Shown here: piece after piece, positions 25,320 through 34,473 of the stretch
How positions within the stretch are numbered: position 1 is the first letter of the stretch
Layout of the letters: each line of letters starts with the position of its first letter
The notes under the pieces: generated by a model
The model's database searches: none
What the model saw: only the letters and a program-made list of their open reading frames with translations
What the model was told of the DNA's origin: nothing
Made by a program: the position numbers and the translations under genes
NCBI GenBank assembly: GCA_963724385.1
Contig: CAVRUJ010000001.1
Location: 2,232,001 to 2,296,000 of the forward strand
DNA length: 64,000 nucleotides
Direction of reading: 5' to 3'
Source: DASXQK01 sp963724385
Lineage (GTDB): Bacteria; Pseudomonadota; Alphaproteobacteria; Dongiales; Dongiaceae

Positions 25320-26315
25320 ATGGCCAAGCATGGCTATGAGACGGGGCGGCTCGACCTGCCCTTCGTCGGGCATTGCAGCTTCGCAAAGAAGCCGATCGTG
25401 ACCGACTGGGCGAAGATCGACGCCGACGTGGCGGTCCTGGGCGTCCCCTTTGACATGGGTACCCAGTACCGGGCCGGCGCCCGCTTCGGCCCGCGCGGCA
25501 TCCGCGAGGCCTCGACCCTGTTCTCCTTCGGCCATAGCGGCGCCTATGACTTCGAGGACGACGTGGTCTATCTGCCGGTGGACAAGGTCCGCATCGTCGA
25601 CGCCGGCGACGTGGACATGGTCCACACCGACACCATGCGCTGCCACGCCAACACCGAGGCGGCGGTGCGCCAGATCCTGAAGTCCGGCGCTCTGCCCGTG
25701 ATGCTGGGCGGCGATCACGCGATCCACGCTCCCTGCATGGCGGCTTTCTCGGAGCATGGGCCGCTGCACATCGTGCATTTCGATGCCCATCTCGATTTCG
25801 TCGACGAGCGTCACGGCGTGCGCTACGGCCACGGCAATCCCCTGCGCCGGGCCTCGGAGATGAAGCACGTCACCGGCATGACCCAGCTCGGCATCCGCAA
25901 TGTCTCCTCCTCCAACCGGGACGACTATGCCGCGGCCAGGCGCGCCGGATCGACGATTCTCTCCGTGCGCGACGTGCGCCGGCTCGGCGCCAAAGGCACG
26001 CTCGCCAAGATCCCGGCAGGAAAGCGCTACTACGTCACCATCGACATCGATGGCTTCGATCCCTCCATCGCGCCGGGCACGGGAACGCCCAGCCATGGCG
26101 GCTTCCTCTATTACGAGGTGCTCGAGATCCTGCAGGGGCTGGTGAAGCGCGGCGACGTCATCGGCATGGACCTGGTGGAAGTGGCGCCGGACTACGACCC
26201 CACCGGCATCACTTGCTTCCTCGCCGCCCAGCTGTTGATGAATTTCCTCGGCTTCATCTTCCACGAGCGGGAGACGCGCGAGGCCCGCGCCAAAAGGACA
26301 AAGCGGCGAACTTAG
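25320..26315 (+). CDS. speB: Agmatinase / ureohydrolase family enzyme
   Basis: This is a manganese ureohydrolase of 331 residues. Metal ligands are visible in LGGDHAIHAP (130-139), HFDAHLDF (153-160) and IDIDGFDPSIAPGTG (from about 241). Family members hydrolyse agmatine to putrescine and urea, or related guanidino compounds such as guanidinobutyrate, which could connect to the GABA aminotransferase earlier in the window. The start has GAGGAGG seven bases upstream. Its stop overlaps that of the convergent aldo/keto reductase by 4 bases. Confidence 0.9.
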   Translation: MAKHGYETGRLDLPFVGHCSFAKKPIVTDWAKIDADVAVLGVPFDMGTQYRAGARFGPRGIREASTLFSFGHSGAYDFEDDVVYLPVDKVRIVDAGDVDMVHTDTMRCHANTEAAVRQILKSGALPVMLGGDHAIHAPCMAAFSEHGPLHIVHFDAHLDFVDERHGVRYGHGNPLRRASEMKHVTGMTQLGIRNVSSSNRDDYAAARRAGSTILSVRDVRRLGAKGTLAKIPAGKRYYVTIDIDGFDPSIAPGTGTPSHGGFLYYEVLEILQGLVKRGDVIGMDLVEVAPDYDPTGITCFLAAQLLMNFLGFIFHERETREARAKRTKRRT

Positions 26316-27154
26316 ACCATCTCCAGCGGCGTCGCGCGCCGGGGTGGGGGAGAGGCCGCGTCGATCTCTGCCAGTTCCTCGGGCGACAGCATGATGTCGT
26401 GGGCCGCCCGGTTTTCCCGTACATGTTCCTCGCGGCTCGCCTTGGGGATGACGATGACCCCGGGCTGGCGCAGCAGCCAGGCGAGGGCGATCTGCGGGAT
26501 GCTGACGCCGCGCTTGGCGGCGATCTTTCGGAGTGCCGCGGACCGGTCCAGAGGGCCGATTTCCAACGGCGAATAGGCCATGACGGGCAGGCTGGCTTCG
26601 CGCATCCAGGGCAGCAGGTCGAACTCAATGCCGCGTTGCTTCAGGTTGTAGAGCACCTGGTTGGTGGCCGCGCCCCTCCCGCCTGGAAGCTGGGTGAGCT
26701 CGCGCATATCGCCGACGGAGAAATTGCTGACCCCGTAGTAGCGGATCTTGCCGGCAGCCTTGACCTCCTCGAAGCCGGCCAGGGTCTCGGCCAAAGGTAT
26801 GCCACCCCGCCAATGGAGGAGGTAAAGATCGATGCGGTCGGTCTTCAGGCGCTTCAAGCTGCGCTCGCAGGCCGCGACCACTCCGGAGCGGCTGGCGTTG
26901 TGGGGATAGACCTTGCTTACGATGAAGACCTCGCGCCGGCGGCCCTTGACGGCCTCAGCGACGACCTCCTCGGCCCCTCCCTCGGCATACATCTCGGCGG
27001 TGTCGATGAGGCTCATGCCAAGATCGAGGCCGAGGCGCAACGCTGCCACCTCGTCCTTGTGGCGGGACCGGCTCTCGCCCATCTTCCACGTCCCCTGGCC
27101 CAGGACCGGGACCTGTTGGCCGTCCGGCAAGCCAGTGCTGCGAATGGCGCTCAT
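26312..27154 (-). CDS. Aldo/keto reductase
   Basis: This is an NADPH-dependent oxidoreductase of 280 residues with a TIM-barrel fold. The catalytic tetrad is recognisable: Asp and Tyr in LIDTAEMYAEG, Lys in VSKVYPHNA and His in YLLHWRG. The C-terminal NADP-binding segment VIVIPKASREEHVREN is present. It resembles the YeaE/2,5-diketogluconate reductase group; the natural substrate cannot be told. The ATG overlaps the stop of the VWA-protein gene (ATGA), so it is the last gene of that operon. Confidence 0.92.
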   Translation of the reverse strand: MSAIRSTGLPDGQQVPVLGQGTWKMGESRSRHKDEVAALRLGLDLGMSLIDTAEMYAEGGAEEVVAEAVKGRRREVFIVSKVYPHNASRSGVVAACERSLKRLKTDRIDLYLLHWRGGIPLAETLAGFEEVKAAGKIRYYGVSNFSVGDMRELTQLPGGRGAATNQVLYNLKQRGIEFDLLPWMREASLPVMAYSPLEIGPLDRSAALRKIAAKRGVSIPQIALAWLLRQPGVIVIPKASREEHVRENRAAHDIMLSPEELAEIDAASPPPRRATPLEMV

Positions 27155-28329
27155 CGTCCCAACTCCCGCATTGCCGCGTCCAGACCGTCCAGGGTCAAGG
27201 GATACATCCGGCCGCCCATCAGGCGGCGGATCATTTGCAGGGACTGGGCATAGTCCCAGCGTTCCTGCGAGCGCGGATTAAGCCAGACGGCCTTGGTGAA
27301 ATGGCCAGTCAGCCGCTCGATCCAGCGTTGTCCGGGCTCCTCGTTCCAATGCTCGACGGAGCCGCCGGCATGGAGGATCTCATACGGGCTCATAGTGGCG
27401 TCGCCGACGAAGACCAGCATCCAGTCAGGACCATAGCTGCGCAGGACCTCGAAGGTCGGCGTTTCGGAGAGATGCCGGCGCCGGCCGCTGCGCCAGAGCC
27501 GCTCATAGGGGCAATTGTGGAAATGGAAGGTCTCGAGATGGCGGAATTCCGTCCGGGCGGCGGAGAAAAGCTGCTCGCAACTTTCCACATGGTCGTCCAT
27601 GGAGCCGCCGATATCGAGCAGCAACAGCACCTTCACGGTATTGCGCCGCTCCGCCTGGAGCTTGAGGTCGAGCAAGCCGGCATTGTGGGCCGTCGCCCGG
27701 ATGGTGCCGGGCATGTCCAGTTCCTCGGGCCGGCCTTGGCGGGCGAACCGGCGCAGGCGCCTGAGGGCCAGCTTCATGCCGCGCGTGCCGAGTTCGACCT
27801 CGCCGTCGAGGTCGCGGAACTCGCGCTTCTCCCAAACCTTGACGGCGCTGCGATGGCGCGACCCGCCTTGGCCGATCCGCACCCCTTCGGGATTGTAGCC
27901 GAAGGCCCCGAAGGGCGATGTGCCTGCCGTGCCGATCCATTTGGAGCCGCCCTCGTGCCGGCCCTTCTGCTCGGCCAGGCGCTGGCGCAAGGTCTCCATG
28001 AGCTTGTCCCAACCGCCCAGCGCCTCGATGGCGGCCATCTCCTCGGGCGTCAGCAGCTTTTCGGCCAGCTTCTTCAGCCATTCCTCGGGGAGCTCTGCGG
28101 CGATGTCGGGGCCGACCGTCTCCAGGCCCCTGAAGAAATGGGCGAAGACCCGATCGAACCGGTCCATATGCCGTTCGTCCTTCACCAGGGCGGAGCGGGC
28201 GAGAAAATAGAAGCTCTCGACGCTGGTGTCGGCGCAGCCGGCCTTGAGCGCGCGCAGCAGGGTCAGGTATTCGGTGAGGGAGGCGGGAACTCCCGCGGCG
28301 CGCAGCTCGGCGATGAAGCCGGCGAACAT
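27151..28329 (-). CDS. VWA domain-containing CoxE-like protein
   Basis: The protein is 392 residues. The N-terminal part starts MFAGFIAELRAAGVPASLTE, as in other CoxE-like proteins that work with a MoxR ATPase. The C-terminal von Willebrand A domain starts VKVLLLLDIGGSMDDHVES, where the metal site reads DIGGS rather than the usual DxSxS. A later FVGDATMSPYE may supply the distal metal ligand. MoxR/VWA pairs assist maturation or remodelling of protein complexes; no obvious client is encoded nearby. It sits 6 bases after the ATPase gene. Confidence 0.88.
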   Translation of the reverse strand: MFAGFIAELRAAGVPASLTEYLTLLRALKAGCADTSVESFYFLARSALVKDERHMDRFDRVFAHFFRGLETVGPDIAAELPEEWLKKLAEKLLTPEEMAAIEALGGWDKLMETLRQRLAEQKGRHEGGSKWIGTAGTSPFGAFGYNPEGVRIGQGGSRHRSAVKVWEKREFRDLDGEVELGTRGMKLALRRLRRFARQGRPEELDMPGTIRATAHNAGLLDLKLQAERRNTVKVLLLLDIGGSMDDHVESCEQLFSAARTEFRHLETFHFHNCPYERLWRSGRRRHLSETPTFEVLRSYGPDWMLVFVGDATMSPYEILHAGGSVEHWNEEPGQRWIERLTGHFTKAVWLNPRSQERWDYAQSLQMIRRLMGGRMYPLTLDGLDAAMRELGR

Positions 28330-28335
28330 CGGGCC

Positions 28336-29187
<852 letters not shown>

Positions 29188-29337
29188 GATCGGTCTCCCG
29201 GAATTCTCTTTCCGGTCAAGCTCGCCCCAAGCCCGCGGCCAAGTCAATCTTCGCCGGCGCAGCCCTGGCCTGCGGACTTGGGCCTGACTATGATGCCGCC
29301 CGCCGCAACGCCCCCGTCGCTACACCCGGAGACAGGC

Positions 29338-29988
29338 ATGGACTACGAGCTTGCCCGCCGCAACATGGTCGAAAGCCAGATCCGCACCAACAAGGTGACC
29401 AACGCGGAGCTGCTGAAGGCCCTGGAGATTGTTCCCCGGGAGCGCTTCCTGCCGCCCGAATGGGCCCACGCGGCCTATGTGGACGAGAATCTGCCGCTCG
29501 CCCCCGGACGCTATCTGATGGAGCCCATGGTCTTCGCCAGGCTGGTTCAGTTGGCCGACCCGCAGGTGACCGACCGGGCGCTCGTCGTCGGCTCTGGCAG
29601 CGGCTATGGCGCGGCGGTATTGGCCAATCTCGTGCGCGCGGTCGTGGCGCTGGAAAGCGATCCTGGGCTCGCCGCCCGGGGCCGGGAGCAGTTCGCCAGG
29701 CTGGCCATCGATGGGGCGACCCAGGTGGATGGCCCGTTGGCGCAAGGTTGGCCCCTCAAGGCGCCTTACGAAATCATCCTTGTGGAGGGGGCGGTGCAGG
29801 TCCTGCCGGGGGCGCTGTTCGAACAGCTCGCCGATGGGGGCCGGCTGGTGGCGGTAGTTGAGACTGACGGCATCGGCCGGGCGACGCTCTTCGACAAGCG
29901 CAATGACGTGCTGTCGCACCGGGTCGTCTTCGATGCCTCGGTGCCGATCCTGCCGGACTTGAAGCGGGAGCGTGGCTTCGTCTTCTAA
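29338..29988 (+). CDS. Protein-L-isoaspartate O-methyltransferase family protein
   Basis: This is a SAM-dependent methyltransferase-fold protein of 216 residues. The N-terminus has RRNMVESQIRTNKVTNAELL, and the SAM-binding motif reads ALVVGSGSGYGAAVL. Compared with the other copy at 61468-62118 it lacks the canonical GxxISQP substrate block. It belongs to the divergent PCMT subgroup that in many alphaproteobacteria precedes tolC. Repair activity on isoaspartate is therefore uncertain. It is co-directional with popZ, which follows 88 bases later. The ATG is preceded by GGAG. Confidence 0.88.
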   Translation: MDYELARRNMVESQIRTNKVTNAELLKALEIVPRERFLPPEWAHAAYVDENLPLAPGRYLMEPMVFARLVQLADPQVTDRALVVGSGSGYGAAVLANLVRAVVALESDPGLAARGREQFARLAIDGATQVDGPLAQGWPLKAPYEIILVEGAVQVLPGALFEQLADGGRLVAVVETDGIGRATLFDKRNDVLSHRVVFDASVPILPDLKRERGFVF

Positions 29989-29991
29989 GAG

Positions 29992-30030
29992 CCGAATTTT
30001 CTGAGAGATTTTCTCGGCGCCGGCTATACT
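29992..30030 (+). promoter_or_regulatory. Candidate promoter and weak hairpin upstream of popZ
   Basis: The 88-base gap between the PCMT-like gene and popZ holds a short inverted repeat GCCGA (29992-29996) / TCGGC (30014-30018), possibly ending the upstream transcript. A good -10-like hexamer TATACT follows at 30025-30030. The -35 region is weak. A separate promoter for popZ-valS is plausible but unproven. Confidence 0.3.
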
Positions 30031-30076
30031 ATATTGCCAAGGGCCACAAAGGCCGTGGGAGGAAGCCGGATCGGTC

Positions 30077-30496
30077 GTGAGCGATCCCAAGGGCGCGCAG
30101 GGACCAACAATGGAGGAGATTCTGGCCTCCATCCGGAAGATAATTCCGGACGACGAGGACGGTCCCGCTCCGGTCGCCCGCCCGTCCCCCGGGGGTGCCC
30201 CGGAAAAGCCTGAACTGGTCCTGACCCAGATGCTGGCCGATGACGGATCGGTGGTCAGGCTCACCGTTCCCCCCGCTCCGGAAGCTCAAAAGCCGCAACC
30301 GCAGACCGAGCCGGCCCCCGCACCCTCGGCATCACCCTCGGCTGGCGAAACCTTGGAGGCCTTCGTGCGCCGGGCGCTGGAGCCACAGATCCAGGCCTGG
30401 CTCGAAGCTCATCTGCCGGCCATGGTCGAGCGCATGGTCCAGGAGGTAATCGACGGCATCCGCCGCGAGAGCGAGAAGGAGAAGCCCTCGCCGTAG
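30077..30496 (+). CDS. popZ: PopZ-family polar organising protein (DUF2497)
   Basis: The protein is 139 residues from a GTG start. The N-terminal helix carries the PopZ signature PTMEEILASIRKIIPDDED. A Pro/Ala/Glu-rich disordered linker occupies about residues 30-90. The conserved C-terminal oligomerisation block is LEAFVRRALEPQIQAWLEAH followed by a second helix (MVERMVQEVIDGIRRE). PopZ forms a polar matrix that anchors the chromosome origin through ParB in Caulobacter. It is shorter than the Caulobacter protein (177 residues) mainly in the linker. Its position directly before valS is typical of alphaproteobacteria. Confidence 0.88.
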   Translation: MSDPKGAQGPTMEEILASIRKIIPDDEDGPAPVARPSPGGAPEKPELVLTQMLADDGSVVRLTVPPAPEAQKPQPQTEPAPAPSASPSAGETLEAFVRRALEPQIQAWLEAHLPAMVERMVQEVIDGIRRESEKEKPSP

Positions 30497-30553
30497 TTCT
30501 CGTCAGGCCGGCGGCCCTTGCCAGCCGGAGTTCCGCCCCTTAAACAACCGGCC

Positions 30554-33226
30554 ATGCTCGAAAAGACCTTCAATCCGGCCGAAGTCGAGGCCAAGCACTA
30601 CGCGCGCTGGGAACAGGGCGGCTATTTCGCCTGCGACCCCGGGTCCAAGGCCGTGCCTTTCACCATCATGATGCCGCCGCCCAATGTCACGGGCAGCCTG
30701 CATATGGGCCATGCGCTCACCTTCACCCTGCAGGACGTTCTGGTGCGCTACGAGCGCATGCGCGGGCGCGACGTGCTCTGGCAGCCCGGCACGGATCACG
30801 CCGGCATAGCGACCCAGATGGTGGTGGAGCGTCAGCTGGCCGAGAAGGGCATTGTGCTTCAGCGGCTGGGCGCCCGGGCCAATCTGCAGACCATCGACCG
30901 CGCCGCCTTTATCGAGAAGGTCTGGGAATGGAAGCGGGAGTCGGGCGGCACCATCATCCGCCAGCTTCGGCGCCTGGGCGCCTCGGCCGATTGGCGGCGC
31001 GAACGCTTCACCATGGACGAGGGCTTGAGCCAGGCGGTGCGCAAGGTCTTCGTTGATCTTCACCGCCAGGGCCTGATCTATCGCGACCAGCGGCTGGTCA
31101 ACTGGGATCCCAAGCTCCATACGGCGATCTCCGACCTCGAAGTCGAGGCGCGCGAGGTGAAGGGCCATCTCTGGCATCTGCGCTATCCGGTCGAAGGCGC
31201 GGAAGGCCGCTACATCGTGGTGGCCACCACGCGACCGGAGACCATGCTGGGCGACACCGCCGTTGCCGTGCATCCCGAGGACGAGCGGTATAAGAGCTTG
31301 ATTTCGAAGCATGTGCGCCTGCCCTTGGTCGGGCGCCTCATTCCCGTCGTCGCGGACGACCATGCCGATCCGGCGACGGGCAGCGGCGCCGTGAAGATCA
31401 CGCCGGCCCACGACTTCAATGACTTCGAGGTCGGCCGGCGCCATCACCTGCCCATGATCAACATCTTCGATGCCGACGCGCGCCTCAACGGCAACGTTCC
31501 GGCTACCTATCGCGGCCTGTCGCGGGAGGAGGGGCGCAAGAAGGTGGTGGCCGATCTGGAGGCGGCGGGCCTGATCGAAAAGGTGGAACCTCACCAGCTC
31601 ACGATGCCGTATGGCGACCGCTCGGGCGTGGTCATCGAACCCTGGCTCACCGACCAATGGTACGTGAATGCGGCCAAGCTGGCTGAGCCGGCAATCGCGG
31701 CGGTGGAGAGCGGGCGGACCCGTTTCGTGCCGGAACAATGGACCGCGACGTATTTCCAATGGATGCGCAACATCCAGCCCTGGTGCATCTCTCGCCAGCT
31801 CTGGTGGGGCCATCAGGTGCCGGCCTGGTATGGGCCGGACGGCGGGATCTTCGTTGCCATGGACGAGGCCGAGGCGATGGCCGCCGCCGCCAGGCACTAT
31901 GGCAAGGCGACCGCGCTGAAGCGCGACGAGGACGTGCTCGACACCTGGTTTTCCTCCGCGCTCTGGCCGTTCTCGACCCTCGGCTGGCCGGAGAAGACCC
32001 GCGAGCTCGCCCGCTACTATCCCGGCGACGTGCTGGTGACGGGTTTCGACATCATCTTCTTCTGGGTCGCCCGGATGATGATGATGGGCCTGCATTTCAT
32101 GGGCGAAGTGCCGTTCCGCACGGTCTACATCCATGCCCTGGTGCGCGACGAGTTCGGCCACAAGATGTCGAAATCCAAGGGCAACATCATCGATCCCCTG
32201 GAACTCATCGACGAATACGGCTGCGATGCCGTGCGCTTCACCTTGGCGGCCCTCGCCGCGCCTGGCCGCGACGTGAAGCTGGCCGCGAGCCGCGTGGAAG
32301 GCTACCGGAACTTTGCGACCAAGCTGTGGAACGCCGCGCGTTTCTGCCAGGTCAATGGCTGTCTGCCCGACCCGGCCTTCGATCCGTCCCGCTGCCGTCA
32401 ACAGGTGAACCGGTGGGCGGTGGGGCGCATCGCCGCTCTTGCCGGGCGCGTCGATCAGGCATTGGCGGAGTTCAAGTTCAACGAAGCCGCCCACGCGCTC
32501 TATCACGGCGTCTGGGGCGAGTTCTGCGACTGGTATCTCGAATTCGCCAAGCCGATCATCGCGGGGACCGATGCCGGCGCTGCGGCGGAAACCCGCGCCG
32601 CCGTCGCCTGGGCCCTCGGCCAGCTCCTGCATCTCCTCCATCCTTTCATGCCATTCATCACCGAAGAGCTGTGGCAACAGGTCCTGGAAGGCAAGACGCC
32701 GCTCATCGTTGCGCCCTGGCCGAGCTACGACGCGAAGCTGACCGACCGCGCCGCGACGGCAGAGCTGGATTGGATCGTGCAACTCGTCTCGGAAATCCGC
32801 GCCGTGCGGGCCGAGATGAACGTGCCGCCGGCGGCCCAACTGCCGGCGATCCTTCGGGATGCCGGGCCGGCGGCGCAAGTCCGGCTTGCGGATCATGGCG
32901 AACTCGTCTGCCGCTTGGCGCGATTATCGGAAATCAAGCTACATGGCAATGCAGCCGGGGCCGTGCAGGTGGTCGTGGAAGGTGCGACGGTGATGCTGTC
33001 CCTCGCCGGCCATGTCGACATCGACAAGGAACGTGCGCGGCTCACCAAGGAGATTGACCGTGTCGCGGGCGAGGCGGGCAAGATCGAACGCAAGCTCGCC
33101 AACAGCGATTTCGTGGCCAAGGCGCCGCCCGAGGTGGTGCAGGATCAGCGCGAACGCCTCGCCGAGGCCGGTGCGGCGCGGGCGAAGCTCGCGAGCGCGC
33201 TTCAGCGGCTGGCTTCGCTTCGCTGA
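30554..33226 (+). CDS. valS: Valine--tRNA ligase
   Basis: This is a class I aminoacyl-tRNA synthetase of 890 residues. The HIGH-type motif reads GSLHMGH (47-53) after PPPNVT, and the KMSKS loop is exact (KMSKSKGN, about residue 537). The editing domain between them contains TTRPETMLGDTAVAVHP and GSGAVKITPAHDFND. A C-terminal coiled-coil arm (HVDIDKERARLTKEID onward) is present. The ATG at 30554 gives the usual N-terminus LEKTFNP. It follows popZ by 57 bases and probably shares its transcript. Confidence 0.98.
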   Translation: MLEKTFNPAEVEAKHYARWEQGGYFACDPGSKAVPFTIMMPPPNVTGSLHMGHALTFTLQDVLVRYERMRGRDVLWQPGTDHAGIATQMVVERQLAEKGIVLQRLGARANLQTIDRAAFIEKVWEWKRESGGTIIRQLRRLGASADWRRERFTMDEGLSQAVRKVFVDLHRQGLIYRDQRLVNWDPKLHTAISDLEVEAREVKGHLWHLRYPVEGAEGRYIVVATTRPETMLGDTAVAVHPEDERYKSLISKHVRLPLVGRLIPVVADDHADPATGSGAVKITPAHDFNDFEVGRRHHLPMINIFDADARLNGNVPATYRGLSREEGRKKVVADLEAAGLIEKVEPHQLTMPYGDRSGVVIEPWLTDQWYVNAAKLAEPAIAAVESGRTRFVPEQWTATYFQWMRNIQPWCISRQLWWGHQVPAWYGPDGGIFVAMDEAEAMAAAARHYGKATALKRDEDVLDTWFSSALWPFSTLGWPEKTRELARYYPGDVLVTGFDIIFFWVARMMMMGLHFMGEVPFRTVYIHALVRDEFGHKMSKSKGNIIDPLELIDEYGCDAVRFTLAALAAPGRDVKLAASRVEGYRNFATKLWNAARFCQVNGCLPDPAFDPSRCRQQVNRWAVGRIAALAGRVDQALAEFKFNEAAHALYHGVWGEFCDWYLEFAKPIIAGTDAGAAAETRAAVAWALGQLLHLLHPFMPFITEELWQQVLEGKTPLIVAPWPSYDAKLTDRAATAELDWIVQLVSEIRAVRAEMNVPPAAQLPAILRDAGPAAQVRLADHGELVCRLARLSEIKLHGNAAGAVQVVVEGATVMLSLAGHVDIDKERARLTKEIDRVAGEAGKIERKLANSDFVAKAPPEVVQDQRERLAEAGAARAKLASALQRLASLR

Positions 33227-33236
33227 ACGGGGTCCG

Positions 33237-34301
33237 CTACTTATGCTTCGTGTCCGGCGGTGAAAGCGTCGTCACCGTATCGATGCGCCAGTAATTCTCC
33301 CAGTCGTATTTCGGATCGTCGCGGTAGATGCGGTTGGGAATCTGGTCGTCCGCCATGCCACGCATCACGGCGCAGATGTCGTTCCGCACTTCCTGGATCA
33401 CGCGATAGTACTGGTGTCCCGTGTCGTCATAGCTGTTCTCAGCATTCCCGGCACCGGCGGCCGACGCGTTCACGAAGGTCACGTTGGACCCCCTGAAATC
33501 GTCCTTGTTGGGCGGCCCGTCGACGCCGAGGCGGACTACGAAGTCGTGGAAGGCCAATTCGGATGCGGTGAGGGCAAGGTCCTGATTGTTGTAGTAGACA
33601 TAAACCTTGTCGGCGAGGGTTCTGGCCAGGGCAAGATTGCCGGGAGGCGTGAGCTCATTTCGGCTCTCGTCGGCTGCTGCGAGGATCACGCGGTCATAGG
33701 TCGAGGGCCCGCCGGCGGCGAAGGCGGCCATGGCCTGGTCGACGACATGATTGCCCATGCTGTGCGCCAGCAGTGTCACGTGGCCCGCGGCTCCCTGCTG
33801 GGCGCGGAAAGCCGCTATCAGGGGCTGCAGCGTTGTCAGCATCTGGGCCAATGCCGGCCCCGACTTTGTCGAGTAGCCCCAATCGCGCTCGTACTGCGCA
33901 AGGTCGCCCACCGACGGCCAGCCGAACATGACGAAGCAGCTCGGGTTGGCGAAACGGCCGTCGTTGAACCAGCGGGCCAGGTAATCGGCCCGGGTCACGG
34001 AATCCCAGAAGTGATAGTCGAAGCCGTGCACGGACAGGATCAGGTGCTGGGCCGGGCCGTTGACGATGGCTTGCTTGGCCGACGCCGAGAAGTCACCTGG
34101 GGAGGGGTCGGAAAGCGTGACATCGGTCGGCGCCGGCGCTTCGTTGGGCAAGCCATTGGCGTCATGACCTGGGGGTGAATTCACGTCGGCAATGCCGAAG
34201 GTCAGGTTCCCGGGTTCGGGCCCGTTGAAGTCTGTGCCGAAGCTGGTCGGAGCCGCCGCATTGTCGGGATTGCGGTTCGTAGCATAGTAGATCCGGCCCA
34301 T
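33237..34301 (-). CDS. Alpha/beta hydrolase, DUF900 family
   Basis: The 354-residue protein begins MGRIYYATNRNP, typical of DUF900 hydrolases. An oxyanion-side motif LILSVHGFDYHF is followed by CFVMFGWPS, and the nucleophile elbow is TLLAHSMGNHVVDQAM (AHSMG, a GxSxG variant). No signal peptide is seen. The substrate is unknown; relatives are lipase- or esterase-like. The ATG at 34301 has a GGGAGG site. It converges on valS with only 10 bases between stops and diverges from ilvD; I saw nothing notable in the 172-base gap to ilvD. Confidence 0.85.
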   Translation of the reverse strand: MGRIYYATNRNPDNAAAPTSFGTDFNGPEPGNLTFGIADVNSPPGHDANGLPNEAPAPTDVTLSDPSPGDFSASAKQAIVNGPAQHLILSVHGFDYHFWDSVTRADYLARWFNDGRFANPSCFVMFGWPSVGDLAQYERDWGYSTKSGPALAQMLTTLQPLIAAFRAQQGAAGHVTLLAHSMGNHVVDQAMAAFAAGGPSTYDRVILAAADESRNELTPPGNLALARTLADKVYVYYNNQDLALTASELAFHDFVVRLGVDGPPNKDDFRGSNVTFVNASAAGAGNAENSYDDTGHQYYRVIQEVRNDICAVMRGMADDQIPNRIYRDDPKYDWENYWRIDTVTTLSPPDTKHK

Positions 34302-34473
34302 GGCCTGGTCCCTCCCATGCCGCAAGTCATGGGAGAGCATAGCACGGAATGGCTTGCTCGCCGATTGCCGAGCCCCGCGGCGCAGAGCCATGTTCCCATA
34401 AAGCATTGGAAGCCTTGGCCTTGCCCGGCTATTTTGCCGGTTCGCCACTTTGAACCCAGCGAGAAAGCCAGCC

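Noticed and set aside
30503..32896. A 797-codon minus-strand open frame
   Set aside because: It lies entirely opposite valS, whose motifs are intact. Long antisense frames are expected at this GC content.
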